From positions 26,577 to 69,282 of the forward strand of contig JAFEGT010000023.1 of assembly GCA_018239765.1 (NCBI GenBank): DNA of 42,706 nucleotides, given 5' to 3'. The first letter of the stretch is position 1. The number at the start of each line of letters is the position of its first letter. A program made the position numbers and the translations under genes. The notes beneath the pieces were generated by a model. It saw only the letters and a program-made list of their open reading frames with translations. It was not told the DNA's origin and made no database searches. The stretch comes from Verrucomicrobiota bacterium (GTDB lineage: Bacteria; Chlamydiota; Chlamydiia; Chlamydiales; FEN-1388). Positions 1 to 8,859 of the stretch are shown here, in pieces.

Positions 1-260
1 GAGCTTTGAAAGAGCATGCCAAACTGCTTTAAAACTGTGCGGCGGTCTCGTTTTTTTAGGGAGCCGATGCAGATGCCGTCAACTTCGATGGTGCCTCTAT
101 CAGGTCGCTCAAGGCCGGTAATTTGACGTAACAGTACGCTTTTACCAACGCCAGAGCGGCCTACAATGATCAATGTTTTGCCTGCAGGCACGTGGAGGTT
201 AAGGCCTTTAAGTACAGGAATTCCCTTGTAGCTTTTCCAAACATCTTTTACTACTATCAT
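1..260 (-). CDS. mlaF: MlaF-like ABC transporter ATPase (N-terminal part, runs off the window)
   Basis: Reading the minus strand from the ATG at 260 gives 86 residues of an ABC ATPase before the window ends. The segment contains a textbook Walker A (GRSGVGKS, about residues 35-42) and ends in the Q-loop region (GMLFQS). Its start overlaps the stop of the upstream permease gene in an ATGA arrangement, the usual mlaE-mlaF order, so it is most likely the cytoplasmic ATPase that powers retrograde phospholipid traffic between outer and inner membrane. The signature motif, Walker B and the C-terminus lie outside the window. The Mla assignment rests on the partner gene; the ABC ATPase call is secure. 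Confidence 0.88.
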   Translation of the reverse strand, partial: MIVVKDVWKSYKGIPVLKGLNLHVPAGKTLIIVGRSGVGKSVLLRQITGLERPDRGTIEVDGICIGSLKKRDRRTVLKQFGMLFQS

Positions 261-1042
261 GGCATGCCTGCTGAGTAAAAGAGCCAATAGGAGGCGTTAA
301 GGCCAAGTGTGAGCATAAAGTTTGCAAGAAGTATCGCAGAGTAGCAAATTACCACACTATTCGTTGTGCTTTTGCCAACGCCTGCTGCGCCTCCGCGTGT
401 ATTCATGCCTCGGTAGCAGGAGATAGTGACAATGAGCATACCAAAGACAAAAGACTTTAGAAACCCGCTTATAAGGTCAAATGAAGTGATGTAGATTGGC
501 ATGGGGTCAAAAAAGGTGTGTGGAGCCATTCCATAAAGCTGAACGGCAACAAGATAGCCTCCAAAAATACCCATGGCACAGCTAAAGACGGTCAAAATTG
601 GCACCATAAGGGTCATGGCTATAACGCGTGGGGCAACAAGGTAGCGTAAAGGGTCAACTGCCATAGACTTTAGGGCATCGATCTGTTCAGTCACGCGCAT
701 AGAGCCAAGTTCTGCAGTTATGGCAGCGCCAACTCTACCTGTAATCATAAAAGCCGTAAGGATTGGTCCAAGCTCTACAAGCATTGACTTTGCAACCATG
801 ATCCCTGTCGTGCCCGTAAGGCCCTTATCTGAAAGCTGAAAATAGGCTTGAGCGGCCAAAACCATGCCTGTTGAAAGGCCTGTAATTGCAATAACAGGTA
901 GCGACATTACACCAATATCAAACAGCTGATTGCGCACAAGCGACCATTTAGGGGGGTGGCAGGTGGCTCCCCAGATCATCTGTATGACCATGAGAATATA
1001 TTCGCCGATCGATTCTAAAATTTGCTTACATTTCGAAAACAT
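257..1042 (-). CDS. mlaE: MlaE-family ABC transporter permease
   Basis: 261 residues, the normal length for MlaE/YrbE permeases (DUF140). An N-terminal amphipathic stretch is followed by about five hydrophobic segments. The family hallmark block ELGPILTAFMITGRVGAA, then ITAELGSMRVTEQIDAL, lies near residues 90-125. MlaE is the inner-membrane channel of the MlaFEDB lipid transporter, which maintains outer-membrane lipid asymmetry; in plastids and chlamydia-like bacteria related complexes move lipid inwards. It overlaps the downstream ATPase by 4 nt, implying translational coupling. No strong Shine-Dalgarno sequence is visible before the ATG at 1042. The MlaD-type MCE protein would be expected beyond the left edge. 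Confidence 0.92.
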   Translation of the reverse strand: MFSKCKQILESIGEYILMVIQMIWGATCHPPKWSLVRNQLFDIGVMSLPVIAITGLSTGMVLAAQAYFQLSDKGLTGTTGIMVAKSMLVELGPILTAFMITGRVGAAITAELGSMRVTEQIDALKSMAVDPLRYLVAPRVIAMTLMVPILTVFSCAMGIFGGYLVAVQLYGMAPHTFFDPMPIYITSFDLISGFLKSFVFGMLIVTISCYRGMNTRGGAAGVGKSTTNSVVICYSAILLANFMLTLGLNASYWLFYSAGMP

Positions 1043-1103
1043 ATAGGGTTTGCGTTGCTATAAAACAGTTATTATAATGAAATGATTATTTTAGGGGAAG
1101 GGG

Positions 1104-1159
1104 AAAAGGGACATAAGGGACGAAAGGGACATAAGGGACATAAAGCCCTTACGTCCCTT
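1104..1159. repeat. Tandem 9-bp AAGGGAC array with inverted flank (copy 1)
   Basis: Four consecutive 9-bp units of the form NNAAGGGAC occupy about 1104-1139 (variants aaaagggac, ataagggac, gaaagggac). An inverted partner, CCCTTACGTCCCTT, lies at 1146-1159, so the element can fold back on itself. The same unit occurs in the opposite orientation beside leuS (28028-28072). The copies are intergenic and non-coding. Function unknown. Confidence 0.7.
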
Positions 1160-1163
1160 GATA

Positions 1164-1262
1164 CTATTTGGATTTTTTTTCTTTTTTAGCAGCGCGCTTT
1201 TCTTTTAAAGTAGCGGCTGGTTTTTTCTTTTCTTCTTTTTTACGTTCTAGTCCTTTTGCCAT
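1164..1262 (-). CDS. Tiny Lys-rich protein (32 aa)
   Basis: An open frame of 32 codons starts at the ATG at 1262 and ends in TAG at 1164-1166. The product, MAKGLERKKEEKKKPAAT then LKEKRAAKKEKKSK, is almost half Lys/Arg. A good ribosome-binding site (AGGAG, 8-9 nt upstream) precedes the ATG, and the frame overlaps the end of the upstream 200-aa gene by 16 nt, so the two are probably co-translated. From memory, very small proteins with a K-rich 'KKKPA-TLKEKRAAKK' core are annotated in several unrelated bacteria; I could not verify this. Such a charge pattern would suit nucleic-acid or ribosome binding, but that is inference. Confidence 0.6.
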   Translation of the reverse strand: MAKGLERKKEEKKKPAATLKEKRAAKKEKKSK

Positions 1263-1831
1263 GAGTCCTTCTCCTCTTTAGGTTCTGTTGTTGTAGTTGT
1301 TGCTTTTTCAGCTTTTTTTGCTTCTTTAGCTTCTTTAATGGCAGCAAGTTTAGCTAAAAGCTCAATTTTTTTGGTTTTCAGTTTTTCGATTTTTTCTTGA
1401 AGCTCTTTTATTTTTGCAGATTCGGCTCTTGAAGTGCCTGTCAGCACACTAAAGCTATACTTTAGCGTAGCTCCCACACCACTTACAGCAAGTGACCCTG
1501 CTCCTAAAATCGTGCCAGAAATTACATCTGAGACCACCTTTTTAAAAATAGAGGGCGCAAGATGTACTGCTGCGGCAAGCATGAGAGCTTTGGTGCTTTC
1601 TGAGTGCATCATTTCGGCTCCAGTATACGCTAAAGCCATGCTTGAGGCAATGCCCACCGTGTCGCCGAAAATGCGAGTAACGGCGTGGCCGCCCAAAGTA
1701 GCTACAAAGCCACTTGTTACAACAGTTGGTGCTAAGCCGCGAGGGCTGTACACATAGGGCTGAGCAAGGGTATAGCCTTGCTGCACATAAGGCACAAGGC
1801 TGTCATACATTTGTCTAAGTACAGGTTCCAT
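1247..1831 (-). CDS. Small membrane-associated protein with C-terminal coiled coil
   Basis: Not a family I recognise. Residues about 30-125 are glycine/alanine-rich and hydrophobic, with several potential membrane-inserted segments (around TVVTSGFVATLGGHAV and IGTILGAGSLAVSG-like stretches). Residues about 135-175 form a Lys/Glu heptad-like coiled coil (KELQEKIEKLKTKKIELLAKL), followed by a Thr-run and a charged tail. I chose the ATG at 1831 (194 aa); a GTG at 1849 in the same frame would add six residues but has no ribosome-binding site. The 32-aa Lys-rich gene overlaps its 3' end. Confidence 0.7.
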   Translation of the reverse strand: MEPVLRQMYDSLVPYVQQGYTLAQPYVYSPRGLAPTVVTSGFVATLGGHAVTRIFGDTVGIASSMALAYTGAEMMHSESTKALMLAAAVHLAPSIFKKVVSDVISGTILGAGSLAVSGVGATLKYSFSVLTGTSRAESAKIKELQEKIEKLKTKKIELLAKLAAIKEAKEAKKAEKATTTTTEPKEEKDSWQKD

Positions 1832-1900
1832 AAAATTTTTCCGTTTCACTCATGTATACTTTGCTCTTCATTTTAAAACAACCACGATAGCAAGATGAAA

Positions 1901-1983
1901 AACAACGATAAGAACGATATAACGATAGCAACGATATTTTTATTTGTTATCGTTCCTATCGTTATATCGTTCTTATCGTTGTT
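1901..1983. repeat. 36-bp near-perfect inverted repeat built of ACGATA units (copy 1)
   Basis: The arms 1901-1936 and 1948-1983 are reverse complements with one mismatch, separated by an 11-nt AT-rich loop. Each arm is internally repetitive: AACGATA recurs four times at 8-9-bp spacing. A second, more diverged copy lies at 27485-27564 and shares an identical 23-nt stretch with the right arm. It sits between a minus-strand gene and the DEAD-box helicase, where both genes fire outwards, so it could affect transcription of either. There is no T-run typical of a terminator. Confidence 0.85.
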
Positions 1984-2052
1984 GGTCGGCTTATCCTGGA
2001 TATCTTGTTAAATTATTTAAAGATCTTGATAAAATAGCTCGCTAAAGGTATC

Positions 2053-3300
2053 ATGTATGATCTTATGACTGAAACTGTTACAAATTTATCTTCTTTTGCC
2101 GAAATTGGCCTCGCTCGCGAGATTTTACATGCCCTATCAGATGAGGGCTACACCGATCCAACACCAATCCAGCTTCAAGCGATTCCTCTTGTTATGCAAG
2201 GGTTTGACCTTTTGGCAGGTGCCCAGACAGGCACCGGCAAAACTGCTGGCTTTACGTTGCCTCTGTTGCACCGTTTGTCGCAAAATATCAAGCCACGCAA
2301 GCCAAAACAGCCTCGCGTGCTTATTTTAACTCCTACGCGTGAACTTGCTGCACAGGTTGCAGATAGCGTAAAAGCCTATGGTAAATACCTTCCATTTAAA
2401 ACAGCCGTAATCTTTGGCGGCGTGGGCATACATCCGCAAATCGACCAGCTGAAAAAGGGTGTAGACTTTGTTGTAGCAACACCAGGAAGGCTGCTTGACC
2501 TCGTGGATCAGCATGCAGTAGACCTCTCAGAAATCGAAACACTTGTTCTTGACGAAGCCGACCGCATGCTTGACATGGGCTTCATACGCGATATACGAAG
2601 AATTCTTGCAATATTGCCAAAAGCACGCCAAAACCTGCTGTTCTCTGCTACTTTTTCTGATGAGATCAAAAGTTTAGCGGCTGGCTTTTTACAAAAGCCA
2701 AAAACAGTAGAAGTGGCTCGCCACAATACTGCGGCAGAGCTGGTGTCACAGGTAGTTCATCCAGTAGACAGCAAACGCAAAAAGTCGCTTCTTCTTCACC
2801 TCATCACCTCGCAAAATTTAAAGCAGGTTCTTGTATTTACCCGTACCAAGCATGGAGCCAACCGTTTGGCAGAACAGCTTGCGCTCGGAGGGGTAAGTGC
2901 CCTTGCCATTCATGGCAATAAAAGCCAAAATGCCCGTACAAAAGCTCTAAGTGACTTTAAAGAGGGTAAAATCCGTGTGCTTGTAGCAACAGACATTGCT
3001 GCCCGCGGCATTGACATCGACTACTTACCTCATGTTGTAAACTATGAGCTTCCAAATGTGCCTGAGGACTATGTTCACCGTATAGGTAGAACAGGTAGAG
3101 CGGGTAATACCGGTCAGGCTCTTTCTCTTGTATGTATCGACGAACATGAGTTTTTGCACAACATTGAGCGTCTTTTAAAGAAAAAGATTCCGTCCGTGAC
3201 AGTGCCAGGCTACGAACCCGATCCTTCAATAAAGGCCGAACCTGTATTTCTTGGTCGCCGCTTCCAGCCCAAAGCTCGCAGCAATCGTCCAAAACGTTGA
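2053..3300 (+). CDS. rhlE: DEAD-box ATP-dependent RNA helicase (RhlE-like)
   Basis: 415 residues with the complete motif set: Q-motif region ([11 protein letters not shown] ... PTPIQ), motif I (AQTGTGKT), Ia (PTRELA), GG doublet, TPGR, motif II ([11 protein letters not shown]), motif III (SAT), and in the second RecA domain [20 protein letters not shown], motif V ([10 protein letters not shown]) and motif VI ([10 protein letters not shown]). The short, basic C-terminal tail ([12 protein letters not shown]) fits RhlE-type helicases, which remodel rRNA and degradosome RNAs. The ATG at 2053 has AAAGG 4 nt upstream; an in-frame ATG at 2065 is an alternative start. The assignment to RhlE rather than another bacterial DEAD-box subfamily is by similarity of core motifs and length. 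Confidence 0.95.
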   Translation: MYDLMTETVTNLSSFAEIGLAREILHALSDEGYTDPTPIQLQAIPLVMQGFDLLAGAQTGTGKTAGFTLPLLHRLSQNIKPRKPKQPRVLILTPTRELAAQVADSVKAYGKYLPFKTAVIFGGVGIHPQIDQLKKGVDFVVATPGRLLDLVDQHAVDLSEIETLVLDEADRMLDMGFIRDIRRILAILPKARQNLLFSATFSDEIKSLAAGFLQKPKTVEVARHNTAAELVSQVVHPVDSKRKKSLLLHLITSQNLKQVLVFTRTKHGANRLAEQLALGGVSALAIHGNKSQNARTKALSDFKEGKIRVLVATDIAARGIDIDYLPHVVNYELPNVPEDYVHRIGRTGRAGNTGQALSLVCIDEHEFLHNIERLLKKKIPSVTVPGYEPDPSIKAEPVFLGRRFQPKARSNRPKR

Positions 3301-3615
3301 TCTTCAAAACACGAATAAGACCAAGATCAAAAGTCTTTTGCAAAACTCGAGTTATCTGTTTTCAGGCCAAGGGCCTGGGTTATAAAAGCCTAGGGCAACG
3401 CCCTAGGATTGCGATGCGGAAGATATTGCAGGCTGTAAGCCTGCGTTATAGCCTATGGTTACATAACTATAACGCAGGCTTGCAGCCTGCAACGTATTAT
3501 GTACCTGAAACCTAGGGCGATGCCCTAGGCTTTTATAACTCAGGCCGTTGGCCTGAATTCGGTTGTGCTTAGTTTTGCAGGAGGCTCTTCAAAACAAGAA
3601 TAAGACCAAGATCAA
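3301..3615. repeat. Nested palindromic repeat flanked by a 30-bp direct repeat (copy 1)
   Basis: This intergenic stretch holds no gene. The outer arms 3361-3407 and 3511-3557 are 47-nt reverse complements with three mismatches; each arm itself contains small hairpins (GGCC-GGCC type and CCTAGGGC-GCCCTAGG). Inside lies a second inverted pair, 3427-3450 and 3468-3491 (24 nt, one mismatch), each with a GCAGGC-GCCTGC hairpin. The whole is flanked by a direct repeat, 3301-3330 and 3586-3615 (29/30 identical), which resembles a long target duplication or recombination scar. A related element lies at 24664-24893. No associated transposase is visible. Confidence 0.85.
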
Positions 3616-3633
3616 GAATAAGATTTATAAAGA

Positions 3634-5709
3634 TTAGGCTCTGTTTGGGACAATGCGGATAAGGGCGTTGCGGTTCTTGGGGTCGCGGATGATGATCATA
3701 TTCTCAGACTGATACTCCACAAAGCTTCCATCTTTCGCAAGAAGGTCAGGTTTCTGGCCATCTTTGGCTTGCTCTTTTGGATTCTCAAGTAGCTTCCAGC
3801 CTTTTTCAGCATATGTCTGATCTATAATCTCTTCAGCCTTTGATTTTATTGTAAAGTAGCGGTGTTTCCAAGTGCCATCGTGGCCTTCTGTAAAGGTAAA
3901 TACACCTACTTTTCTATCCTTTCTCCGACCCTGTTGTATTGTAATATCACCTACAAGTTGGAGTCGCCTTACAGCATTATAAAACTCAAGTTTTTTAGGA
4001 TCCTTTTCATACACGCCAAGATGTAAAAAATCGTCAACAATAGTGGCAAAGTTGTGCTTGATATATATCCATAGTCGATCCCGGGGGGTATATGATTTGT
4101 GATGGTATTTGGTGTCTGACTTGATAGGATCATCATGTTGAAGATAGCTTGGTCGCCATCTGAGCACGTTCATAGCGTATCGCAGATTAGCTTTTGCTGT
4201 TATTACAGGTTCTGGAGGCGTTTGCATGGGCTCTACATGGAGGGTTACCTTTGCCAGGGTTACTGTAATTTCTTCGATGTCGCAGGTAGCGCATACAACC
4301 GGTTTTGGCTTGGTTACAACAGGTTCTTCTTTTGTTGGTTTTTTCTTTTTGGGAAGGCATCTACCTGTATGTCTGGCAGGAATAGTCACACCAAAGCCGC
4401 GATCAGCACGTTGAGGTGTTACAGGAGCTGTAACTTTCTTGAATGTTTTTGTTACATCAAGTTCATCAAGTTGTGTATAGCTTTTAAGCCTTTCAGCCTG
4501 TTTCTGATAGGTTTGAGGGGTAACATCTGTCCAGACATAGTATTCATATTCGGGATGTCCATCCGCGTAATCTTCTGTCAGAACCGCAAGTTCAGTATAG
4601 TCACGAGCCGTTTCGCGATCATCATAAAGAAATCTTTGAATTAGCGGTTTTAGTCTGCGTGTAATGTTTTTATAGAGCTCAACTTGTGGGTCCTGCTCAA
4701 ACTGTCTTACCATCCTCAAAATATGTTCAGAAACTCGTTTTTGTTCTTCTAAGGTATCTTTTACTGAGGCCTCTAGTGTTTTCTGCAGGTAGGTGGTAAA
4801 GCTATCGCCTAGTCTTTTAAGAAATGCAAGTGTCTTTCTTGGTTTGTGGCTTAGAGCGCTGAACTTGCTTAGAACATATTCATTAGTAGTGTAGGTGTCG
4901 GCTCCAAAACTCTGTCTTTCCCAATCATCAAGAAGATATTCACGTTTGGCAATGAGCTCATTAAGTTCGAGTACCTTGAGGTATTTTTCACAATGTTCAT
5001 GACCTGCAAGACGTTTTAGGATGGGCTCTACTGTTTTTTCAATACGGTCAGGACGCTCCAAAAGCTGCTTTGAGACGCTCTTTACCTGATCGTAGAGGGG
5101 ACTTTGTGGGTAGTCAAAATAGAGCTCAGGAATATAGAGTTCATCATCCTTATCGCGTTCAATACGAAGTACTGCAACATCGGCTTCAGCAAGGCGTTTA
5201 CATATTTCGAGCTGCAGAAGTGAGAGGCTGAGAAGCCAATCTTTGAGTTCCTGGACTAAAAAGAAGGTGTCTCTAGGGAATACGAGCGTGTTGAGGTCTT
5301 CATATTCCACAACTGTGGGCTTGCCCTTTAGTAGCTTGTAGCCCTGCTCTGAATTTTTATCTACAATACTATCTTTTGATAGTCCCTTGGCAAGCTTCCA
5401 GCGCGCTTTGGCGAGCGGAAAGAGGCTCAAAAAAAGCATGCACATTTTAGGTGTAGACTTTTTAAGCTTACCCTTAAAGTAGGTGCGAGCTCGCTGCTTT
5501 AACAGTTTTAGGGGAGGTTCTTTTGTTACGGTGTCAAGTTTTGTAAAGAGTTCTAATTCGCGCATCAGATTGTCGATAATCTGATCTGGGGTCGATTCTA
5601 AGGCCTTGTCGCCTGTAGCGTCAAGGCCATTTTGGGTAACGAAGTGCTCTTTGCTTGTGTTTGCAATGTTAAGCACACATGAGATTCTGTTGAGGGCCGG
5701 GACAGTCAT
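3634..5709 (-). CDS. 691-aa protein of unknown function, coupled to AsmA-like gene
   Basis: I do not recognise the family. There is no signal peptide or membrane segment, so a cytoplasmic (or type III/other secreted) location is likely. Residues 1-430 are helix-forming and charged. A Pro/Lys-rich linker with a Cys pair (CATC) lies around 440-485. Residues about 510-691 look like a compact C-terminal domain (NAVRRLQLVGDITIQ, KHRYFTIKSKAEEI). Its ATG is separated from the TAA of the AsmA-like gene by a single base (TAAGATG), strong evidence for translational coupling and hence a functional link to the envelope protein upstream. It could equally be a secreted effector that only shares the operon. 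Confidence 0.8.
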   Translation of the reverse strand: MTVPALNRISCVLNIANTSKEHFVTQNGLDATGDKALESTPDQIIDNLMRELELFTKLDTVTKEPPLKLLKQRARTYFKGKLKKSTPKMCMLFLSLFPLAKARWKLAKGLSKDSIVDKNSEQGYKLLKGKPTVVEYEDLNTLVFPRDTFFLVQELKDWLLSLSLLQLEICKRLAEADVAVLRIERDKDDELYIPELYFDYPQSPLYDQVKSVSKQLLERPDRIEKTVEPILKRLAGHEHCEKYLKVLELNELIAKREYLLDDWERQSFGADTYTTNEYVLSKFSALSHKPRKTLAFLKRLGDSFTTYLQKTLEASVKDTLEEQKRVSEHILRMVRQFEQDPQVELYKNITRRLKPLIQRFLYDDRETARDYTELAVLTEDYADGHPEYEYYVWTDVTPQTYQKQAERLKSYTQLDELDVTKTFKKVTAPVTPQRADRGFGVTIPARHTGRCLPKKKKPTKEEPVVTKPKPVVCATCDIEEITVTLAKVTLHVEPMQTPPEPVITAKANLRYAMNVLRWRPSYLQHDDPIKSDTKYHHKSYTPRDRLWIYIKHNFATIVDDFLHLGVYEKDPKKLEFYNAVRRLQLVGDITIQQGRRKDRKVGVFTFTEGHDGTWKHRYFTIKSKAEEIIDQTYAEKGWKLLENPKEQAKDGQKPDLLAKDGSFVEYQSENMIIIRDPKNRNALIRIVPNRA

Positions 5710-5710
5710 C

Positions 5711-8700
5711 TTAGCGTATCAGTTTCCGTAACAGGTTAGGAGAAACCTTAGGTTTATGAAATTTGTCAGCCCAGGGTAGAGGGTTTGTAGTAGGGGCTGG
5801 AGCTGGATCATCTTTTTCTACAATAGTTGTAGCAGCTTCTAGAAGACCTCCAATGATCGATGTTGTTTTGGAGGATGTCTGTTGTAGCTTTAACGCTGTA
5901 ATCTTGGTTGTAGCAAGGCCAGAGTCGATCTTTGGCGACTGTGTTGTGCCGCGTATTGGTATCTGCACCATGTAGCTTGGATCAAGGCCTGAAATATCAA
6001 ACGCCTTAGCAACGGAGGCGCCGCTAAGACCAAGCGTCATGTCGATTTTATCGTTTAAAAGATCTATTTTGCCCCAGGTTGCAATTGGGAAAGCATCAGA
6101 GAGGAGGGCGTCTGCACGTTTGCAGTGGACGATTCCATTCTCAACACTTACGTAAATAGGGGTAAACCAGAGTGTAATTACATCCGATTTGGATACTCTG
6201 AGTAGGTTGGTAAGGAGCGATAGCATGCCGCTATTTTTGCATGTGAGCGTGCCTGGTTCAATCGTAATATTTGGTATTTTGGTGTCTTTAATAGAAAAGT
6301 GCTTAAGAGGTACCTGAAAACCTTTTGAATCGATAATCAGCTTGATGGGCTCTTTTGTGCCCGAAGCTGTGGCAAGCAGCGGGTTTACATCTTTTAAGAG
6401 CACTTCGCCAGCTTCTGCAGTAAGTGTATATTCTGCTGTAATCGGTTTATCAAGTGTTAGTGTGCCTTGATGAAGCGTGCAGGCAATGTCAGATTTAAAG
6501 CGTGGGCTTTCTATTGAGCCAACAATAGAGCCCGCTGTCATGTCTTTGAGATCGCCTTTAAGGTTTGCGTTGATGCTTTCACCAAACGCTGCTACCAACT
6601 TTTCTGTGTAGAAGATATCAAGGGGCAAGTTTTTGATGTTGGTATCAAGCAAAATGCGGGCGTTATCAAGTTGGAGGCCCTCTTCATTCCAGAGGTTGTG
6701 TGCTGAACCATCGATGGCAATTTGTGCAGAGTTTGCAACCGATTTATCGGTTTCACAGCTAAAGGTTACTTTGCGATCTTTACCAGACTGCTTGACGTTG
6801 AGTGTAAGAGGGGCGATGGTAACAGCTTTTTTGTTCGCTTGAGCCAATGTAGTTTGGCTTACAGTCACGAGTGTGTTAAGTGAGAGGCCATCAAGAAACG
6901 TGCCTAGGTTCTCATACTTTTTGGGAAGCTCGATTTTTTTAATTTTCAGGGCAATGTCGACAGCGTTTTTAAGCTCAAGCTTGTCGAGTTTCAGCATCTC
7001 CTGCAAGGCATCAAACCGTTTTGGGCTCAGCTGGTAGCTGAGTAGGGTTGAGTCATTGCCAGAGATGTTGTCGCCAATCAAGAGGCTTGTTTTAAAGGAG
7101 AGGTTATCTCCTTGCAGATTGACATCGAGCTGATCGTTAGTAGCTTTCCAGTTAGCTGAAAGTGTGTTTCCTAAAAGTTCTGTAAGCTCAGGTTTGTTTG
7201 CAAGGGTTGCAAGTAATGCTACAGGAAACTGCTTCATCTCACCATCGGCACTTGCTTTATCGGCAGTTACCTGAAAGCGTGTGTCAAACAGGGCGCTATC
7301 TGAATGGATGGCAATCGTACCTTGTGCCTCTTTTTTGTTGAGGTTGATAACACTATCGAGACTGTCGACAACAGCATTAAAAGTTTTGTAGCTGCAGGTG
7401 GCTTCTCCCTTTTTTAGGGTGAGGATGTTGTCAGCAAAGTGGTAAGGAACTTTTGCATTGCAGCTAAAATCATTCGAATTAACTGCCGCGGTAAAGAGTG
7501 AATTTTTAAGCTCAAGATCGGCATCTACTTTCGTCTCGCCATCAAGAGCAATTTTGCAGCTTGCTTCTGGCGTTGTAAGCGGATGGTTAACTGTAAGCAG
7601 GGCATCTACACTGTTTTTGCCAAGTGTGACTTCTGCATGTGCGTCGACGCTTTCTTGGATGGCAGCTGCAGTAATGGTGCCGCTTGCGGAGCATGGACCT
7701 TGACTAAGGGCAAGGGGTGCGGTGAGCTTCCAGGCGATGTCAACCGGCATCTTGCCATCAGGTCCTAAAGTGCCACTATAAGGCTGTACAGTTGCTACGA
7801 GTGCTGTAGGGGTTTTTTGGTCTATGTTGTAGAGGGCAAGCAGTTCTGGGCTTAGCTGCCAGTTGAGGCTGCCCTGATCTTTAATGGTAAGGGTGTTGCC
7901 TTTGATTGCGCTTTTAAGCTTTAGATTAAGCTGTGGGCTCTGTACAAGTAAAGAGAGTGTAAGCTCATCGCCACGCAGTGTGTGGGAGATTTTAGCGTTG
8001 AGGCTATCGCCAAGAGCAGGGACGAGCATAGTTGCAAGCGCAGGGTCTGCCATGCGTATAAAAGGCAGTGCTGCTTTTATTGGAAAATCGTCGATATGGC
8101 AATCAAGAGCAACCGTGCCCGCAGCCGATGCTTTAGCTTGTCCAAGAGCTGATTTATAGGCTTTTTCAAGTTCTTGAACGTTTTGTGCTGTGGCAGTCAG
8201 GTTAACAGCGCCTTTTTCTTGCTTGCCATCTTCGTTATTTTCTATTTGGCAGACAAGATTTATTTTGGCTTGGCCTTGCGGCTGAATGTCAAGTGAGAGT
8301 TGAAGGTCTGATAATACAAGCTTTGCCGGCTCGCTGCTTGCCTTTTCTGTGGGTTCTGAAGTAAAAACATTTTCGATAGAAAAGTGACCGTCATGATTGT
8401 CGTCAATGAGAGTGATTTTGGGGGAGTCTACCTGGACGCGTCCTTCAATGGCTGGCGCATGAATAAGCGATAGAAGTGCTACATCGCACGATACTTTTTT
8501 AATATCAGCCACATTGCGGCCTTGCGGATCATCTATCTGTAAACCTTTTACTAAAATGCCATCTGTCCAGCCAATCTGTATCTCTTCTGCGTGCAGCTTA
8601 CCGCCGATGCGACTATTTACACATGAAATAAGAAACTGATTTATTTTAGATATCGAAAGCAGCATAGGCATAAACGACACAAAAATAAGTAGGCAGGCAA

Positions 8701-8737
8701 TAAGAACAAGCGTTGATTTCACTATGCGTTTTAGCAT
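5711..8737 (-). CDS. AsmA-like (bridge-type lipid transfer) membrane-anchored protein
   Basis: 1008 residues. An N-terminal signal anchor (LVLIACLLIFVSFMPMLL, residues about 10-28) precedes a long, beta-rich periplasmic region of repeated 20-30-residue strands, with the AsmA-type opening (VNSRIGGKLHAEEIQIGW ... LIDDP-G..V) and an AsmA-like C-terminal section (LNDKIDMTLGLSG, then VQIPIRGTTQSPKID). AsmA/TamB/YhdP-type proteins are thought to form hydrophobic grooves carrying phospholipid to the outer membrane, which fits the nearby mla genes. The ATG at 8737 has a strong AAAGAGGGA ribosome-binding site. The exact subfamily (AsmA, YhdP, DUF748) cannot be settled by eye. Confidence 0.8.
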   Translation of the reverse strand: MLKRIVKSTLVLIACLLIFVSFMPMLLSISKINQFLISCVNSRIGGKLHAEEIQIGWTDGILVKGLQIDDPQGRNVADIKKVSCDVALLSLIHAPAIEGRVQVDSPKITLIDDNHDGHFSIENVFTSEPTEKASSEPAKLVLSDLQLSLDIQPQGQAKINLVCQIENNEDGKQEKGAVNLTATAQNVQELEKAYKSALGQAKASAAGTVALDCHIDDFPIKAALPFIRMADPALATMLVPALGDSLNAKISHTLRGDELTLSLLVQSPQLNLKLKSAIKGNTLTIKDQGSLNWQLSPELLALYNIDQKTPTALVATVQPYSGTLGPDGKMPVDIAWKLTAPLALSQGPCSASGTITAAAIQESVDAHAEVTLGKNSVDALLTVNHPLTTPEASCKIALDGETKVDADLELKNSLFTAAVNSNDFSCNAKVPYHFADNILTLKKGEATCSYKTFNAVVDSLDSVINLNKKEAQGTIAIHSDSALFDTRFQVTADKASADGEMKQFPVALLATLANKPELTELLGNTLSANWKATNDQLDVNLQGDNLSFKTSLLIGDNISGNDSTLLSYQLSPKRFDALQEMLKLDKLELKNAVDIALKIKKIELPKKYENLGTFLDGLSLNTLVTVSQTTLAQANKKAVTIAPLTLNVKQSGKDRKVTFSCETDKSVANSAQIAIDGSAHNLWNEEGLQLDNARILLDTNIKNLPLDIFYTEKLVAAFGESINANLKGDLKDMTAGSIVGSIESPRFKSDIACTLHQGTLTLDKPITAEYTLTAEAGEVLLKDVNPLLATASGTKEPIKLIIDSKGFQVPLKHFSIKDTKIPNITIEPGTLTCKNSGMLSLLTNLLRVSKSDVITLWFTPIYVSVENGIVHCKRADALLSDAFPIATWGKIDLLNDKIDMTLGLSGASVAKAFDISGLDPSYMVQIPIRGTTQSPKIDSGLATTKITALKLQQTSSKTTSIIGGLLEAATTIVEKDDPAPAPTTNPLPWADKFHKPKVSPNLLRKLIR

Positions 8738-8802
8738 AAAAGTCCCTCTTTAGCTATGTAGGAGTAAAAGTATACTCTTTCTAGGGGAATTGCACAAGGT
8801 AC

Positions 8803-8832
8803 TTGACCAAATCCATGCTTTACATGTAATAA
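8803..8832 (+). promoter_or_regulatory. Candidate sigma70-type promoter for sod
   Basis: TTGACC at 8803-8808 and TAATAA at 8827-8832 are separated by 18 nt and lie 27 nt upstream of the superoxide dismutase start. This is a sequence match only; the spacing is slightly long. Confidence 0.4.
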
Positions 8833-8859
8833 GAAAATTTATTTACAGGTGAGGCGGTT

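Noticed and set aside
1104-1159. Possible CRISPR array at the short tandem repeats
   Set aside because: Units are 9 bp and contiguous, with no spacers and no cas genes in the window.
3297-3515. Short open frame through the palindromic repeat after the helicase
   Set aside because: It lies entirely in structured repeat DNA, and the composition follows the repeat rather than coding constraint.
4135-4644. 169-aa plus-strand frame opposite the 691-aa gene
   Set aside because: Antisense shadow of a longer, better-supported coding frame with no independent start signal.
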